A stretch of 53,134 nucleotides of DNA from Isotricha intestinalis (GCA_023807065.1 JAJJLU010000400.1:1-53134); one strand, 5' to 3'. Shown: positions 43,033-53,100, counted from the stretch's first letter. The notes: generated by a model not told the origin, from the letters alone. Numbers and translations: made by a program.

Positions 43033-44430
43033 TTATTCTAAATTCATTTTTTCAATATCAGGTTCATTAATTCTTAAAATAGTAGCAATAATTAAAAACC
43101 CAACTCCAACAAAGGAATAATACATAGTAAACATCATACCAAATTTTCCTTTATCATTATACATATCAGAGAAAACTCCATAAATATAAGGAGCAGGTAA
43201 ATAACCAAATAAATTACTAATTAAACTTTGTAATGAATTACCAGAACCTTGGAGTGCTCTTGGTAAAACAGTAATAGTTATACCAGTCATAGTAGGTACA
43301 ATTGCTCCTCCAAAAAATAAAACTAACCAAAGGAAAAAAATAAATAAATGTATATTTCTTGTTAAAGGAACAAAAATAGCAAAAAATGCAGCAAAAGCTC
43401 CTGAAATTAAGCAAAATACCATAGCATTTTTTTTTTCATATCCACCTAAAGTATTTATTAAATATCCTCCTAATAAAACACCTGATGTTGGACTAGTAAA
43501 ACAAACTAAAGTGAAATAATATAATCTTCTATTATTACTATGTATTTTTAATATATTATCCATATAATCTCCTACCCAATATTGTACTCCTGTAATTACA
43601 TAATATAATGTTGATAATGAAAATATTGTTAACATAAATATTCTTTCATTTAATAATTTGTAAAAAATATCTAAAATAGAGTTTGTGCTCATTAATGAAT
43701 TATATGACATTGATAAAGAATTTCCATCTTTAAAAAAAGTTTGTTCATTATCTCCTTCAAAATAACCATATAAATTATTATCAAAATATATTTCTGATAT
43801 TAATGAAAATAAGAAAGAAACAATAAAAACTAAAATTGATTGAACTATAAAAGCTCCTTTCCATCCATAACCATAATTAATAAATACTGTTGCAGTCATA
43901 TAACCTAAAAAAACCCCAATTGGAACAACTAATTGTCCTAAATAAAGCATAAAAGTTTTCATATTCATTATTCCATATTGATTACACCAAATTGGTAAAT
44001 AAATTGTAATAAAAGATTGAAAAATTCCACATAAAATTCTATTTATGAATAAAAAAAATATTTTTTCATAAAGAATAAATGTTAATAAACAAATTCCAAA
44101 GAATAATAATGAAAGGGATAATAATATTTTTCTCCTTATTTTATTAATTAAATAAAAAGAAATACATGCACCAATTATATTTCCTATAAAAACTAAAGAA
44201 CCAAATAATCCAATTGCTTGATCACTTTTAACTAAATCATGTAAAGGTTTAGTTGATGCTGGAATTGAACCATGATCAAAAGATATTAAAATATTACTTA
44301 AAACAAATAATATATATATTCTCCATCTTGTTCTTTGAGGAAGAGCCCTTACCTCCTGGTTTCTTTGTTCATTTTTATAATTAGTTGAAAGGATACTTAC
44401 ACTTAATAAATCTATTGGAGTTTTATACAT
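43033..44430 (-). CDS. MFS transporter, spinster-like
   Basis: This is a 465-residue polytopic membrane protein with about 12 predicted helices and a short cytosolic N-terminus (residues 1-30). The loop between helices 2 and 3 carries the MFS-type basic motif (INKIRRKILLSL). Helix 4 begins with the conserved Arg (NRILCGIFQSFITIYLPIW), and helix 5 is Gly-rich (LVVPIGVFLGYMTA), the layout of spinster and related lipid or sugar-phosphate carriers. A charged loop at about 215-250 separates the two halves. Helix 7 and onward repeat the fold, with PTSGVLLGGYLINTLGGYEK as the second-half signature. The substrate cannot be told from sequence. It most likely sits in a lysosomal, vacuolar or plasma membrane. 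Confidence 0.88.
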   Translation of the reverse strand: MYKTPIDLLSVSILSTNYKNEQRNQEVRALPQRTRWRIYILFVLSNILISFDHGSIPASTKPLHDLVKSDQAIGLFGSLVFIGNIIGACISFYLINKIRRKILLSLSLLFFGICLLTFILYEKIFFLFINRILCGIFQSFITIYLPIWCNQYGIMNMKTFMLYLGQLVVPIGVFLGYMTATVFINYGYGWKGAFIVQSILVFIVSFLFSLISEIYFDNNLYGYFEGDNEQTFFKDGNSLSMSYNSLMSTNSILDIFYKLLNERIFMLTIFSLSTLYYVITGVQYWVGDYMDNILKIHSNNRRLYYFTLVCFTSPTSGVLLGGYLINTLGGYEKKNAMVFCLISGAFAAFFAIFVPLTRNIHLFIFFLWLVLFFGGAIVPTMTGITITVLPRALQGSGNSLQSLISNLFGYLPAPYIYGVFSDMYNDKGKFGMMFTMYYSFVGVGFLIIATILRINEPDIEKMNLE

Positions 44431-44849
44431 TTAAAAAAATTGTAATAATTTTTAATAAATTATTTTTGAGAATTATATTATGGATAATTTTAATTTATGA
44501 TAAGAGTTAATAATCTATCTTTATTATCAAACTCATTTTGTTATCAAAATGATTAACCGATGATAATGTTGAAAAAACAAGATTATAAATCTATGAAATA
44601 TAAAATAATAAATCTATTTTGAAATAAAAACAATAATTGGATGAACTTTTGCTGAGTGTTTGATATAGTAAGAAACAATTTTTTAATATTATTCTTATTA
44701 TTATTTTATTTGGAAAAATCTTTATTTTTATTCTAATTTTTATATTCTTTAGAAAAAATAAACAAAAAATGATTTCAAGTCAAATTCCATTAAATATTCT
44801 TAAAATCAAAAAAAAAAGAATAAATTAAATTATTTTAAAAGACTTAATA
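44431..44849. other. Gene-free spacer upstream of the MFS gene
   Basis: This 419-bp stretch is AT-rich with somewhat more complex sequence at about 44500-44660. Within it, GATGATAA at about 44562 and CTGA at about 44653 sit at a distance that could recall C and D boxes of a snoRNA. The terminal stem and antisense target cannot be shown, so no RNA gene is called. Confidence 0.4.
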
Positions 44850-47312
44850 TTAAGCTTTAAGTTCATTCATTCTTTTTTCCCTCATTCTTTTTCTTTTTTC
44901 CCTTTCTTCATTTTCTTTATTTTTAATTTCTTCAATTGCTTTAGCATTAGCATCAGGTAATTCATAAGGATAAGAATGTGTTTGAGGTAATTTTTCATCA
45001 TTTCTAATAACTTTAGCTTGAGCACTTTGAATATTTAAACTAGAACCAAATAAAATAGATAAAGCAACTAATTTATCAGTAATATCATTAGTTGTTGGAA
45101 ATTTTAAAACTTCACTTTTTTTATAAATAAAATATCTTTCCATGTAATCATCAGTAGGTAATCCAATTCCTCTTAAATAAACATCAAATAAACCAAAATT
45201 TTCCATTGGGTCTAAATTTCCTATTATAATTGCTTTTGGGAATAATTCTATTATTGCTGCTCCTACTTCATTAAATTTATCTATAAATTGATATTCCCAA
45301 TGCTTTGTTGTATTTCTATGTTTATTACAATTATAACAATGATTTATTACTACTTCAATTTGACCTTGATTCCAATTTTTTGGATATTTAGGATCAAAAG
45401 AATATTTCTTTTGTTCATTTTTTGCATTTGGATCTACTTGTTCTTTAGGTTTATTTGAATCATCTGCATTATTTTCATGCTCTTTTTTTTCTTTTTCTTC
45501 TTGAATTCTTCTTCTTCTTTCTAATATTTTTTTTTCCTCAATTTCTGCTTGTTGGTCATTTTTTATTGCTCTTGGTTCTATTGAATTTTCATATGGTTCT
45601 AAATCTAATAAAAGTTCATCTATAAATCCATTAACATCATTTATTACATTTTGATCTATTTTATTTTTATCTGAATCTATTTCTTCTTCTTCTTTTTCTG
45701 TTGTAACATATGATGTTGATGTTGATAATATTTTAACTACTGGTGAATTTGGATTTTCACCAGGAAGATTTTTTGGTTTTTCATATAAGGATTTTATAAC
45801 AAATGATGATTGATAATTTTGCAAATTTTTTTCTTGTTCTATATCAATAATATTTTTCATATTTTGAGTATTTAATAATAATATTTCATGTTCTGGAATA
45901 CAATTACCAAAAGGTTGAATATTTTGCATTGGGATTTCTTCATATTGATTTGGTTTTGTTTTTGTTTTATATAATGATTTAATATTGGGTTTTCCTTTTT
46001 TTCTGTTTGAAGCATATTTTGCATTTTCTTCTTCTTCTCTAATTCTATTTTCTTGAATTGTACTTAAAACTGTTTGTAAATTAATAAAGAAAGTTTTAAC
46101 TTTAACATATTCTTTTTTATCTTCTTTACTTTCTAATAAAGCCATTAATATATCAGCTAAATCTTTAATAAATTGATAATCAACAGTAAATAATAAAACT
46201 TCTTTAATAACTTCAAAAATTTTAACAATTCTTTCAATTTCCAAATTATCTTCTCCTCTATTGGCAAGGAAAAAAATAGTATTAATAAATCTTCCATTTT
46301 CATTAATTTTCTCACAATAAATTCTATTATCTTCATTATCAATAAATCTTCCCATATATTCAACCATTCTTTCCATTTTTAATCTTTCTATTCTTTCATT
46401 AGGTTCTTCAGGAAGAGGTCTAATATCATTTTTAACTTCTTCTTCATCATAATTTTTAACAACTTCAAGCATACTTTCATTAGATAAATTTAAATTTTCA
46501 ACAGCATAAACAGGTTTCCCAGTATACATAGCATATTTCTTAATTAATTTTTGTCTTTTAAAAATTTCAGTGAAAATATCTCTCATATGGAAATCAGTAC
46601 CTTTACTTTCTAAAAGACTTCTCAATCCTTCATCATGAGCATAAGCAATATTATATTCACTTAAACAAGAAGGAAACATTGCAACATCAGCAACAGTTCC
46701 TTTAAAACCATGAGTTGTTGAAGCTTTTCCAAAAAAGAAATTTCCTTGATTATGTATTGGTTCTCCTTGAATTGTTGTTTGAGTATCTAATTTACCATCT
46801 AAATATAAACTTACTTCAGTTAACTCATCCTCATAATTTATTGAGAAATTAATTGCAATTGAGTAAAAGTGATTGATTTCTAATTTTTTATTTGAAAATA
46901 CAATTTCACTTTTTGATTTACTTGTTGAAAATTCCACAAATAATCTTTGTTGATTATCAGTTAATGAAATTGTTGGAGTAAATTGATCTACTGTATCTCC
47001 TTTCTTAAAAACATTAACTGGGATTTTTGAAGAAGAAGGTTTTGTTAAATAAAGCCAAAAAAATAGAGAAAAACCATTATTTTGTTTTATTGAAAAATCC
47101 ACTTGACTTGGCATAATTACTTCTAAACTTTCATGATCTGTACTTTTCATTCCTCCATTTAATACTTCCACAAATCCATTTTGATTTATTGTTCCTCCTT
47201 TTTGTGCCTTTTCACCTATTATACTGTTTGTTCTATTTGAAATAAAACGATCCACTTCCAGTTGAAGTACTCGAGATGTTAATTTTGTTCTCTTTTTCGG
47301 GGTTTTACTCAT
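44850..47312 (-). CDS. LamG/concanavalin-like protein with C-terminal CxxC thioredoxin-like domain
   Basis: This is an 820-residue cytosolic-type protein without signal peptide. Residues about 48-232 form a LamG/concanavalin-like beta-sandwich (GFSLFFWLYL, VSLYLDGKLDTQ, NFFFGKASTTHGFKGTVADV). Residues 240-430 are helical. Residues 440-640 are charged low complexity with coiled coil (KILERRRRIQEEKEKK). Residues 650 to about 770 form a compact domain starting with a strand and CYNC (Cys659, Cys662), followed by HWEYQFIDKFNEVGAAIIEL and FGLFDVYLRGIGLP. That CxxC-after-strand layout recalls selenoprotein-W-like (Rdx) thioredoxin folds. The C-terminus is Lys/Arg/Glu-rich helix. Absence of a signal peptide despite the LamG fold suggests an intracellular, possibly axonemal, role. 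That role is inference from ciliated-organism context only. Confidence 0.75.
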   Translation of the reverse strand: MSKTPKKRTKLTSRVLQLEVDRFISNRTNSIIGEKAQKGGTINQNGFVEVLNGGMKSTDHESLEVIMPSQVDFSIKQNNGFSLFFWLYLTKPSSSKIPVNVFKKGDTVDQFTPTISLTDNQQRLFVEFSTSKSKSEIVFSNKKLEINHFYSIAINFSINYEDELTEVSLYLDGKLDTQTTIQGEPIHNQGNFFFGKASTTHGFKGTVADVAMFPSCLSEYNIAYAHDEGLRSLLESKGTDFHMRDIFTEIFKRQKLIKKYAMYTGKPVYAVENLNLSNESMLEVVKNYDEEEVKNDIRPLPEEPNERIERLKMERMVEYMGRFIDNEDNRIYCEKINENGRFINTIFFLANRGEDNLEIERIVKIFEVIKEVLLFTVDYQFIKDLADILMALLESKEDKKEYVKVKTFFINLQTVLSTIQENRIREEEENAKYASNRKKGKPNIKSLYKTKTKPNQYEEIPMQNIQPFGNCIPEHEILLLNTQNMKNIIDIEQEKNLQNYQSSFVIKSLYEKPKNLPGENPNSPVVKILSTSTSYVTTEKEEEEIDSDKNKIDQNVINDVNGFIDELLLDLEPYENSIEPRAIKNDQQAEIEEKKILERRRRIQEEKEKKEHENNADDSNKPKEQVDPNAKNEQKKYSFDPKYPKNWNQGQIEVVINHCYNCNKHRNTTKHWEYQFIDKFNEVGAAIIELFPKAIIIGNLDPMENFGLFDVYLRGIGLPTDDYMERYFIYKKSEVLKFPTTNDITDKLVALSILFGSSLNIQSAQAKVIRNDEKLPQTHSYPYELPDANAKAIEEIKNKENEEREKRKRMREKRMNELKA

Positions 47313-47926
47313 TTTTTTATTTTTTTATTTTTTTGATAAGGATATTGTATTTTTTTGGGAGTTATTTTTTATATTAATTATTTTTATTCTTTGAATTTTG
47401 AAAGTAATTTTTAAAATTAAAATTATATTTATTAGATAAATCATTAGAAAATAAATAAATCTAATTTTCCTTTAAGTTTATAAAGAAAAAAAAAATAATG
47501 ATAATATAGATGAACAAATTTATATAATTATCAAGAAATAATGTAATTATTATAATTCAGTTGATTTTTATAAAATATTGTATGATTTATTAAAGAATGT
47601 TTATTTATTGTTGTGTTATTATTTTTGTTTAAACTTTTATACTTCCTCAAAATATTTGTTATTATCTATTTTAAAAAAATTTTTTTTAAAATATATTTCC
47701 CTATTTTTTTTCCCTATAAAGAGCAAAGATATGAACAACATTTAAAAGGAATACTTTCCATTGCAAATAATATAATAACTATATCTTCAAGTAATTAAAA
47801 ATAAATAAAATTTAATCGCAATATTTCTTAGAAAGATGAGATGTTATAATATAAATATAATATTAAATTAAACTGACTAATTATTATTTATGTTCATTTA
47901 GTGAAATAAACAATTAAAAAAAAAAC
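47313..47926. other. Divergent spacer with possible coding debris
   Basis: These 614 bp lie between divergent start codons. No ATG-initiated gene is convincing. One plus-strand frame is open without stop for about 65 codons ending near 47746 (contains NSVDFYKILYDLLKN). Another contains YKEQRYEQHLKGILSIANN up to a TAA at 47796. Both may be relics or chance. The last 100 bp must hold the promoter of the ADP-ribosylglycohydrolase gene. Confidence 0.4.
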
Positions 47927-49135
47927 ATGGAAAGAAAAAAAATTGAAATTTTAGATCAAATTATCAAAGAAAACCCAAAAGACGAATTTCCTCATGAAAG
48001 TTTCTTTGGCTTTTTTCATCAGCAACAAAACCCAACATTTTTTACAGATGCTTCAATTTTTGATAAAACTGAATATTTAGATATAAAAAAGAAATTTATG
48101 GAAAAAAAGGAATTTTCAACAATAGAAAAATTATCAATGGGTTCAATGTTAGGAATGGCAATAGGAGATGCAATGGGTGCTCCAGTTGAATTTCAACCAT
48201 TAAGTTATACTTATGATACAATAAAGGATATGGGAGAAAAACCAAGAGGTAATTTTGATTTAAAACCAGGTCAATGGACAGATGATACTTCAATGGGACT
48301 TTGTTTAGCAGATTCTTTAATAGAAAAAAAAGGTGAATTTAAAGCAAGAGATATTATGATGAGATTTCTTTTATGGTGGTTTTATGGGTATAATAATGCA
48401 TTTAGATTTGATAATAAAAGTAGACATTCTGTTGGTTTAGGAGGAAATATTTCTGGAAGTTTTAGGACTTATCTTAGAACTTATGGTCAAAATGAATATA
48501 CAATTTATGGAAATAAAGAAACTTCTGGTAATGGATCAATAATGAGAAATGCTGCTATTCCTATTTGTTATTATAGAGATTGCAAATCTGCTTTAAAATA
48601 TGCTGGGTTACAAAGTAAAATTACTCATCAAGGCGATGAAGCTTCAGGTTGTTGTCAATTATTAACTTTTATTATTGTTAAAATATTAAATGGTGGTCAA
48701 TTAAAGGAAGTTTTAAATAATTTAGGAAAGGAATTTCAAAGTGATTGTTGTAAAAGTGTTTATTGTTTAGCTAAATCTGAACAAGAAGGAAATGATAAAA
48801 ATAGGAATTGGAATTGGAAAGATCAAAATTTTAAATATAGTGAAGAAAGGGCTAGATATAATCCTGGTTATATAGGTTCATATTGTATGGATGGTCTGGC
48901 AATGGCCTTACATGTTTTATATTATACTGATAATTTTGTTGATGCAATTTTAAAAGTTGTTAATTTAAGAGGTGATGCTGATTCTGTGGGCTCTGTTGTT
49001 GGACAAATTGCTGGAGCTTATTATGGTATTGATAATATTCCTAAAGAATGGATTAATACAATTAATAAATGGGATGGAAATGAAATTGCTTTGAGAGGAT
49101 ATATTTTATGCCATTTAATGGAAAAAAATTTCTAA
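47927..49135 (+). CDS. ADP-ribosylglycohydrolase family protein (ARH/DraG type)
   Basis: This is a 402-residue hydrolase that removes ADP-ribose from proteins or related targets. Motifs in order are GDAMGAPVEF (80-89), GQWTDDTSMGLCLADSL (115-131), GNGSIMRNAAIP (201-212), HQGDEASGCC (234-243) and RGDADSVGSVVGQIAGAYYG (348-367). These supply the acidic and Thr ligands of the two-magnesium centre (Asp119, Asp120, Thr121 and Asp350, Asp352). The first 65 residues form a family-atypical N-terminal extension. The final motif, usually GGDTDT, is GDADS, with Ala and Ser replacing the two Thr. The metal ligands are retained, so activity is plausible. Length and motif order fit both bacterial and eukaryotic members. 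Substrate and location are unknown. Confidence 0.93.
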   Translation: MERKKIEILDQIIKENPKDEFPHESFFGFFHQQQNPTFFTDASIFDKTEYLDIKKKFMEKKEFSTIEKLSMGSMLGMAIGDAMGAPVEFQPLSYTYDTIKDMGEKPRGNFDLKPGQWTDDTSMGLCLADSLIEKKGEFKARDIMMRFLLWWFYGYNNAFRFDNKSRHSVGLGGNISGSFRTYLRTYGQNEYTIYGNKETSGNGSIMRNAAIPICYYRDCKSALKYAGLQSKITHQGDEASGCCQLLTFIIVKILNGGQLKEVLNNLGKEFQSDCCKSVYCLAKSEQEGNDKNRNWNWKDQNFKYSEERARYNPGYIGSYCMDGLAMALHVLYYTDNFVDAILKVVNLRGDADSVGSVVGQIAGAYYGIDNIPKEWINTINKWDGNEIALRGYILCHLMEKNF

Positions 49136-49969
49136 TTGAATATGTAAAAATTCCATAAAATTGAAAGGAGTATTTTTTAAATAATATATTCATAAATAAT
49201 ATTTATACACTAAATTAAAAGAATAAACGATTAATTATTTAAATTTAAAAAGTATTGTTATTAAAACTCAAAAATTATAGTTAAAAATTACAATAATTTT
49301 TGAAAAAATAGATTATCGAATTTAAATTGATTTTAAAGGAAATTTATTATTTATTCAGTTTTAAATCAGAAAAAAAAATAATATTTAAAGGAAAAGAATG
49401 TGAGATTAAACTTAAATTAATTTTGATATTTTAAAAATAAATTTCATATTATATTATTAATTTTTAAAAATCTTTTTTCTTTCTTTTTTTTATTATGAAA
49501 TATTGAAAAAGAAAAAGATATAATAAATAAAATATTAAACTTAATTCAAGAAGAAAAAATTGAATTAAAAGAAAACAATATAATATTGATTTAATTTTGA
49601 ATACAATTTTTTTAAATAAAACTTATCGTAGGAAATTTGGAAATAAATCTTTTTCTTCAAGGACAATTTAAAATATATTTTCATAAAATTTATGTAATTT
49701 TTATTTTATAATATTATAATAAAATTATTTATTACATAATTTGGTTTTATAAATTAGTAATTTGATTAGATTTATTATAATCTTCAAACAAAAAAATTGT
49801 TTTTTGTTTGTTAGAAATTCAAACTCAAAAAACTAATTATAAATTATTTACATTTCCTATAAAAGCTAAATTATAACCTAAAGCTAATTTATTTATATAT
49901 ATTTTCATAATACAAAATAAATATATTAAAAATAATTTACAAGACCAAAAAAAATATCAATATATTACT
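49136..49969. other. Gene-free convergent spacer, 834 bp
   Basis: No open frame of useful size occurs. The plus strand at about 49815-49985 gives LEIQTQKTNYKLFTFPIKAKL, a TAA, then PKANLFIYIFIIQ and more up to a stop. It is protein-like but broken, possibly an old gene fragment. The rest is AT-rich sequence with no repeats or RNA genes recognised. Confidence 0.4.
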
Positions 49970-50242
49970 TTATTGTTTGATTCCTAATTTTTTCAGTATT
50001 TTCACTTTTGAATTTGATATTGTTTTTTTTATTCTATTTCTCCAATTTTCTGTTAAAACAGACATAAATTTTAAACTTTCAAATGAAGTATTATTTGTTT
50101 TACTATTTGAAAAACTTGAATTTTTTTCTGTTTTTTCATTCAAATAAAAACTTTCTTGAAAATTAGCATCATTTGGAATTATGAAAATTAAATTTTTAGA
50201 AAAACAAATATACTTATTTGTGAATTCTGAAGGATACTCCAT
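49970..50242 (-). CDS. Small hypothetical protein
   Basis: This is a 90-residue frame from ATG at 50240-50242; the two upstream in-frame codons (TTG, ATA) are not starts. The N-terminus (MEYPSEFTNKYICFSKN) is followed by a short hydrophobic strand (LIFIIPND), a Ser/Asn/Thr-rich middle, and a basic C-terminus (WRNRIKKTISNSKVKILKKL). Amino-acid use resembles real genes in the window more than spacer translations, but no family is recognised. It stands alone between two large gene-free stretches, so it might be the end of a decayed larger gene. Confidence 0.4.
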   Translation of the reverse strand: MEYPSEFTNKYICFSKNLIFIIPNDANFQESFYLNEKTEKNSSFSNSKTNNTSFESLKFMSVLTENWRNRIKKTISNSKVKILKKLGIKQ

Positions 50243-51168
50243 TATCAATAAAATTTAATTGTTTTCAAATAAAATTAATAATTAAATATTAAAATTATAA
50301 TATTATTTTTCTCAGAAAAAGATATTATTGTATAGATTAATTAAATATTTTTTTATGTTGTTTTAGATTAAATAATTTTGCCAATCAATTATTTCTTCTT
50401 AATTTTATTTTATAATAATTATTTTTATTTATTTACTATTCTAGTTCTTGGAAATAAAATTTGAGATGTCGAAATTGTGGATGTACAAAAAACATCAATA
50501 TTATTATTAATCCTTTACTACTCTTAAAAACAATTAAAGTTTAATCATTTTTTTTTTTATATCATTATCTTGACCAAATATTATATTAATCAATATCATA
50601 AATAAAGAAATCTCGTTTTTATTTTTTAAATTATTATAATGTAATAATAATATTTATTTTTTAAAAAGAAAAAAAATCTAAATAATGAAAATGAAACCAA
50701 AATAATTCAAATTATAAAATATGAAAAGAAAAATCATTCATTAAAATAAATAAAATTTCATATCAATTTATTAATCAAAAAAACTCTAATTAATCATAAA
50801 TTTTTTTCCACTAAACCTTTCTTTTTCATTAATCCTTCTTTTACTGTTATTTCTAAAACATAATTTCATTCTTTTTTATTTTAATCCTCTAAAATTTTAA
50901 AATAAATCATTCATTTTTATATTGAGAGGTTTCTGATTCCTTCCTCTTTTTCTTATAAATAATGATATAGTTTTTTTTGATTCCTTTAATTACTCTCTTT
51001 ACTAATTCATCTTATAACAATTTTCCTTTTTTTTCCTGACTCATTCATAAAAATGCAAATGTTCTTAAATAATCATTGATTTTTTAGTTATAATTTAATG
51101 AGTCATTAACACTCATTTTTTAATTTAAAAATAATTATTCATTTAAAAAAATTAATAAAATTCTTTGA
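50243..51168. other. Gene-free divergent spacer, 926 bp
   Basis: This large AT-rich spacer lies between the small minus-strand frame and the alpha/beta hydrolase. At about 50930-51050 the plus strand is unusually pyrimidine-rich (TTCCTTCCTCTTTTTCTT and similar) and more complex than typical spacer. Read on the minus strand, this part gives a short protein-like run (KRVIKGIKKNYIIIYKKKRK) that soon meets stops. No gene or RNA is called. Confidence 0.45.
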
Positions 51169-52194
51169 ATGGAACAAGAAGAAAAAATTTCCTATTCTTA
51201 CGAAACTCTGTGGAAAGCAATAATTCGTCCTCCTCGTGATGATTATACAGAAGACTTGCTGATAGATGAGGTATTCACATTCAATGGAAAGACATATATT
51301 CGCAAAGACTACACAATTCTCTCAACAGAAGGACACCGTTTGCGATGTTCTTTTATCGAGCCTGATCCAGAATGCCGTCCCTCAATTGAGATGCCTGTAG
51401 TAATTTATCTACATGGTAATTCATCCTCACGTTTAGAAGGACTCCGCATGTGCCCCCATCTCCTTCGCAGAGACATCAATCTCTTTGTATTCGATTTCGC
51501 AGGGTGTGGCCTTAGTGAGGGAGAATACCTTTCTCTAGGATACCATGAGAAGGAAGACATAAAGGTGGTCATTGACTTTGTCTGTAACTTACCTGGAGTC
51601 AGTTCCATTGGCCTATGGGGACGTTCTATGGGTGCAGCAACAACCATGCTTTATGGACATAAAGATCCTCGAGTGAAGGCAATGGTGATGGACTCCCCTT
51701 TCGCCTGTTTCAGTGACACAGCGAAGGATTTAGCAAGGAGAGTGATTAAATTACCTAATTTTGTTTTTTCTGCTGCAATATCGATAGTAGCTTCTACTAT
51801 AAAGAAGAAGAATGGATTAGATATTAAAAAGTTAAATCCTATTGATTGTGCTGAATTAACTGAAACTCCTTGTTTTTTTATTCATGCTAATAAAGATGAG
51901 TTGATTAATAAGGAACATTCTGATAAATTATTTGAAAAAGTGAAAGGAGTGAAATTTTTGGAAAATTGTGAAGGAGGACATAATAGTAAAAGACCAAGAG
52001 AGTTAATTGTTAAAGTTGGAAAATTTTTAAATAAGTATTTAAGAGGAATTGACGAAGATGATGGAGTAGATGATAAAAGGGAAACTATAGAAATCCATGT
52101 TGAAGATGAGAGTAGTGAAGAAGAAGATGAAATTGATCCAACTATAATGATTTTGAAGGAGTTAAATGAATTTTCCAAAAATGAAAAAAAGTGA
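51169..52194 (+). CDS. Alpha/beta hydrolase (serine hydrolase, S9/BEM46-like), compositionally mosaic
   Basis: This is a 341-residue hydrolase starting at ATG 51169, the only clear gene in the window ending in TGA. The fold marks are the oxyanion loop YLHGNSSSR (80-88), DFAGCGLSEGEY (109-120), nucleophile elbow GRSMG with Ser153, catalytic Asp243 in HANKDE, and His271 in EGGHNS. The triad is complete, so an esterase- or peptidase-like activity is likely; the substrate is unknown. The last 45 residues are an acidic tail (ESSEEEDEIDP). The first roughly 570 bp have near 50% G+C and use C- and G-ending codons (CGC, CTC, GCC). After about 51740 the gene drops to about 23% G+C, like its neighbours. 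The reading frame and fold continue across the switch, so this looks like homologous recombination or conversion with a G+C-richer relative. Confidence 0.95.
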   Translation: MEQEEKISYSYETLWKAIIRPPRDDYTEDLLIDEVFTFNGKTYIRKDYTILSTEGHRLRCSFIEPDPECRPSIEMPVVIYLHGNSSSRLEGLRMCPHLLRRDINLFVFDFAGCGLSEGEYLSLGYHEKEDIKVVIDFVCNLPGVSSIGLWGRSMGAATTMLYGHKDPRVKAMVMDSPFACFSDTAKDLARRVIKLPNFVFSAAISIVASTIKKKNGLDIKKLNPIDCAELTETPCFFIHANKDELINKEHSDKLFEKVKGVKFLENCEGGHNSKRPRELIVKVGKFLNKYLRGIDEDDGVDDKRETIEIHVEDESSEEEDEIDPTIMILKELNEFSKNEKK

Positions 52195-52323
52195 TTTTTT
52201 AAAGGAGCTTTTTAATAATAGAAATAATTTATTTGTTTGTCGTTTTATTTGTTAAAATATATTTTATTTTTTACATTGAAAGTAATTTAAATTTAAAAAA
52301 AATTTTATATATTTATATGTTTA

Positions 52324-52935
52324 TTAAGATGTTTCTTGTGCTGTTTCTTTAGATTGATGTTTATGATCATCAATTTCTTCTTTTTCTTTATATCCTTCAA
52401 CATTATTGTCACTTTCAGTTTTTGCGTTTCTTTTAAAAAAAAGAGGATTAGAATAAATTTTAGGTAAAACAACATTTCCATTTTCATTTACCTTTCTAAG
52501 TTTTTTTACTATATGTTTATGTTCTTGAAAATCACCATTTAATTGTTTTAAATTAATAAAAGGTTTTGAAATTTTCATTCTTTGAAACATTAATTCATTT
52601 TCTCTATTTATTTCTTCTTGTTTTTCTAATTTTCTATTTAATTTTACTTTTGCTAATTTTTTTTTAAAATTATCAAAAAATTCATTGTCGAATTCTGATT
52701 TTTTCCTGTTTGAAATTCTCTTTATTTTTCCTCCTAATTCTTCATTGTCTTTTTCTATTCGATATTTTAACATTGGATCTTCTCTTCTTTTTGGAATACT
52801 TTTTGAAGGTGATTTAAATATATTTTTTCTTGAACGAATTAATGCCAAATTTCTATTATGATAATAGCTATTTGTTAATTTTAAGGTTATATTGTTTTTA
52901 TCGTAGGAATCATAAAATTTTTGAATGGGATTCAT
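52324..52935 (-). CDS. CFAP97D1/hemingway-like ciliary protein, last gene before the telomere
   Basis: This is a 203-residue basic helical protein. The block YRIEKDNEELGGKIKRI (58-74), then NEFFDNFKKKLAKVKLNRKL, then EINRENELMFQRM (108-120), KPFINLKQLN and HIVKKLRK has the layout of the KIAA1430/CFAP97 domain. That domain has a helix with IE-x-x-N, then an Asn-rich basic helix with I-x-x-EN, then a short K-P turn. In animals these proteins maintain sperm and ciliary axonemes. The N-terminal 50 residues are basic and Ser-rich; the C-terminal 50 are charged and low complexity. The start codon lies 165 bp from the telomere array. The assignment is by remembered motif layout and could be a convergent coiled coil. 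Confidence 0.65.
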   Translation of the reverse strand: MNPIQKFYDSYDKNNITLKLTNSYYHNRNLALIRSRKNIFKSPSKSIPKRREDPMLKYRIEKDNEELGGKIKRISNRKKSEFDNEFFDNFKKKLAKVKLNRKLEKQEEINRENELMFQRMKISKPFINLKQLNGDFQEHKHIVKKLRKVNENGNVVLPKIYSNPLFFKRNAKTESDNNVEGYKEKEEIDDHKHQSKETAQETS

Positions 52936-53100
52936 TTAAGTTATACTTATTTTATTTATTTAGGAAAAGAAAATTATTTTATGAATAAAATTAATCAAAT
53001 TTTTAAGATTAATTTATAATATAAAAATAAATAATTAAATAATATTAAAAAGATTAAAATTTTTTTCAGTTTATCCAAATAATATATTAAACTAGAATAT
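52936..53100. other. Subtelomeric spacer and promoter of the last gene
   Basis: Only 165 bp separate the last start codon from the telomere repeats. The sequence is AT-rich without subtelomeric satellite repeats. The promoter of the minus-strand gene must lie here, next to the chromosome end. Confidence 0.7.

Noticed and set aside
44555..44660. C/D-box snoRNA candidate
   Set aside because: Box-like words exist, but no terminal stem or plausible antisense element is visible, and such words are common in AT-rich DNA.
51405..52178. Minus-strand frames opposite the alpha/beta hydrolase
   Set aside because: The plus-strand frame has a complete catalytic triad and family motifs. The antisense frames have no recognisable features.
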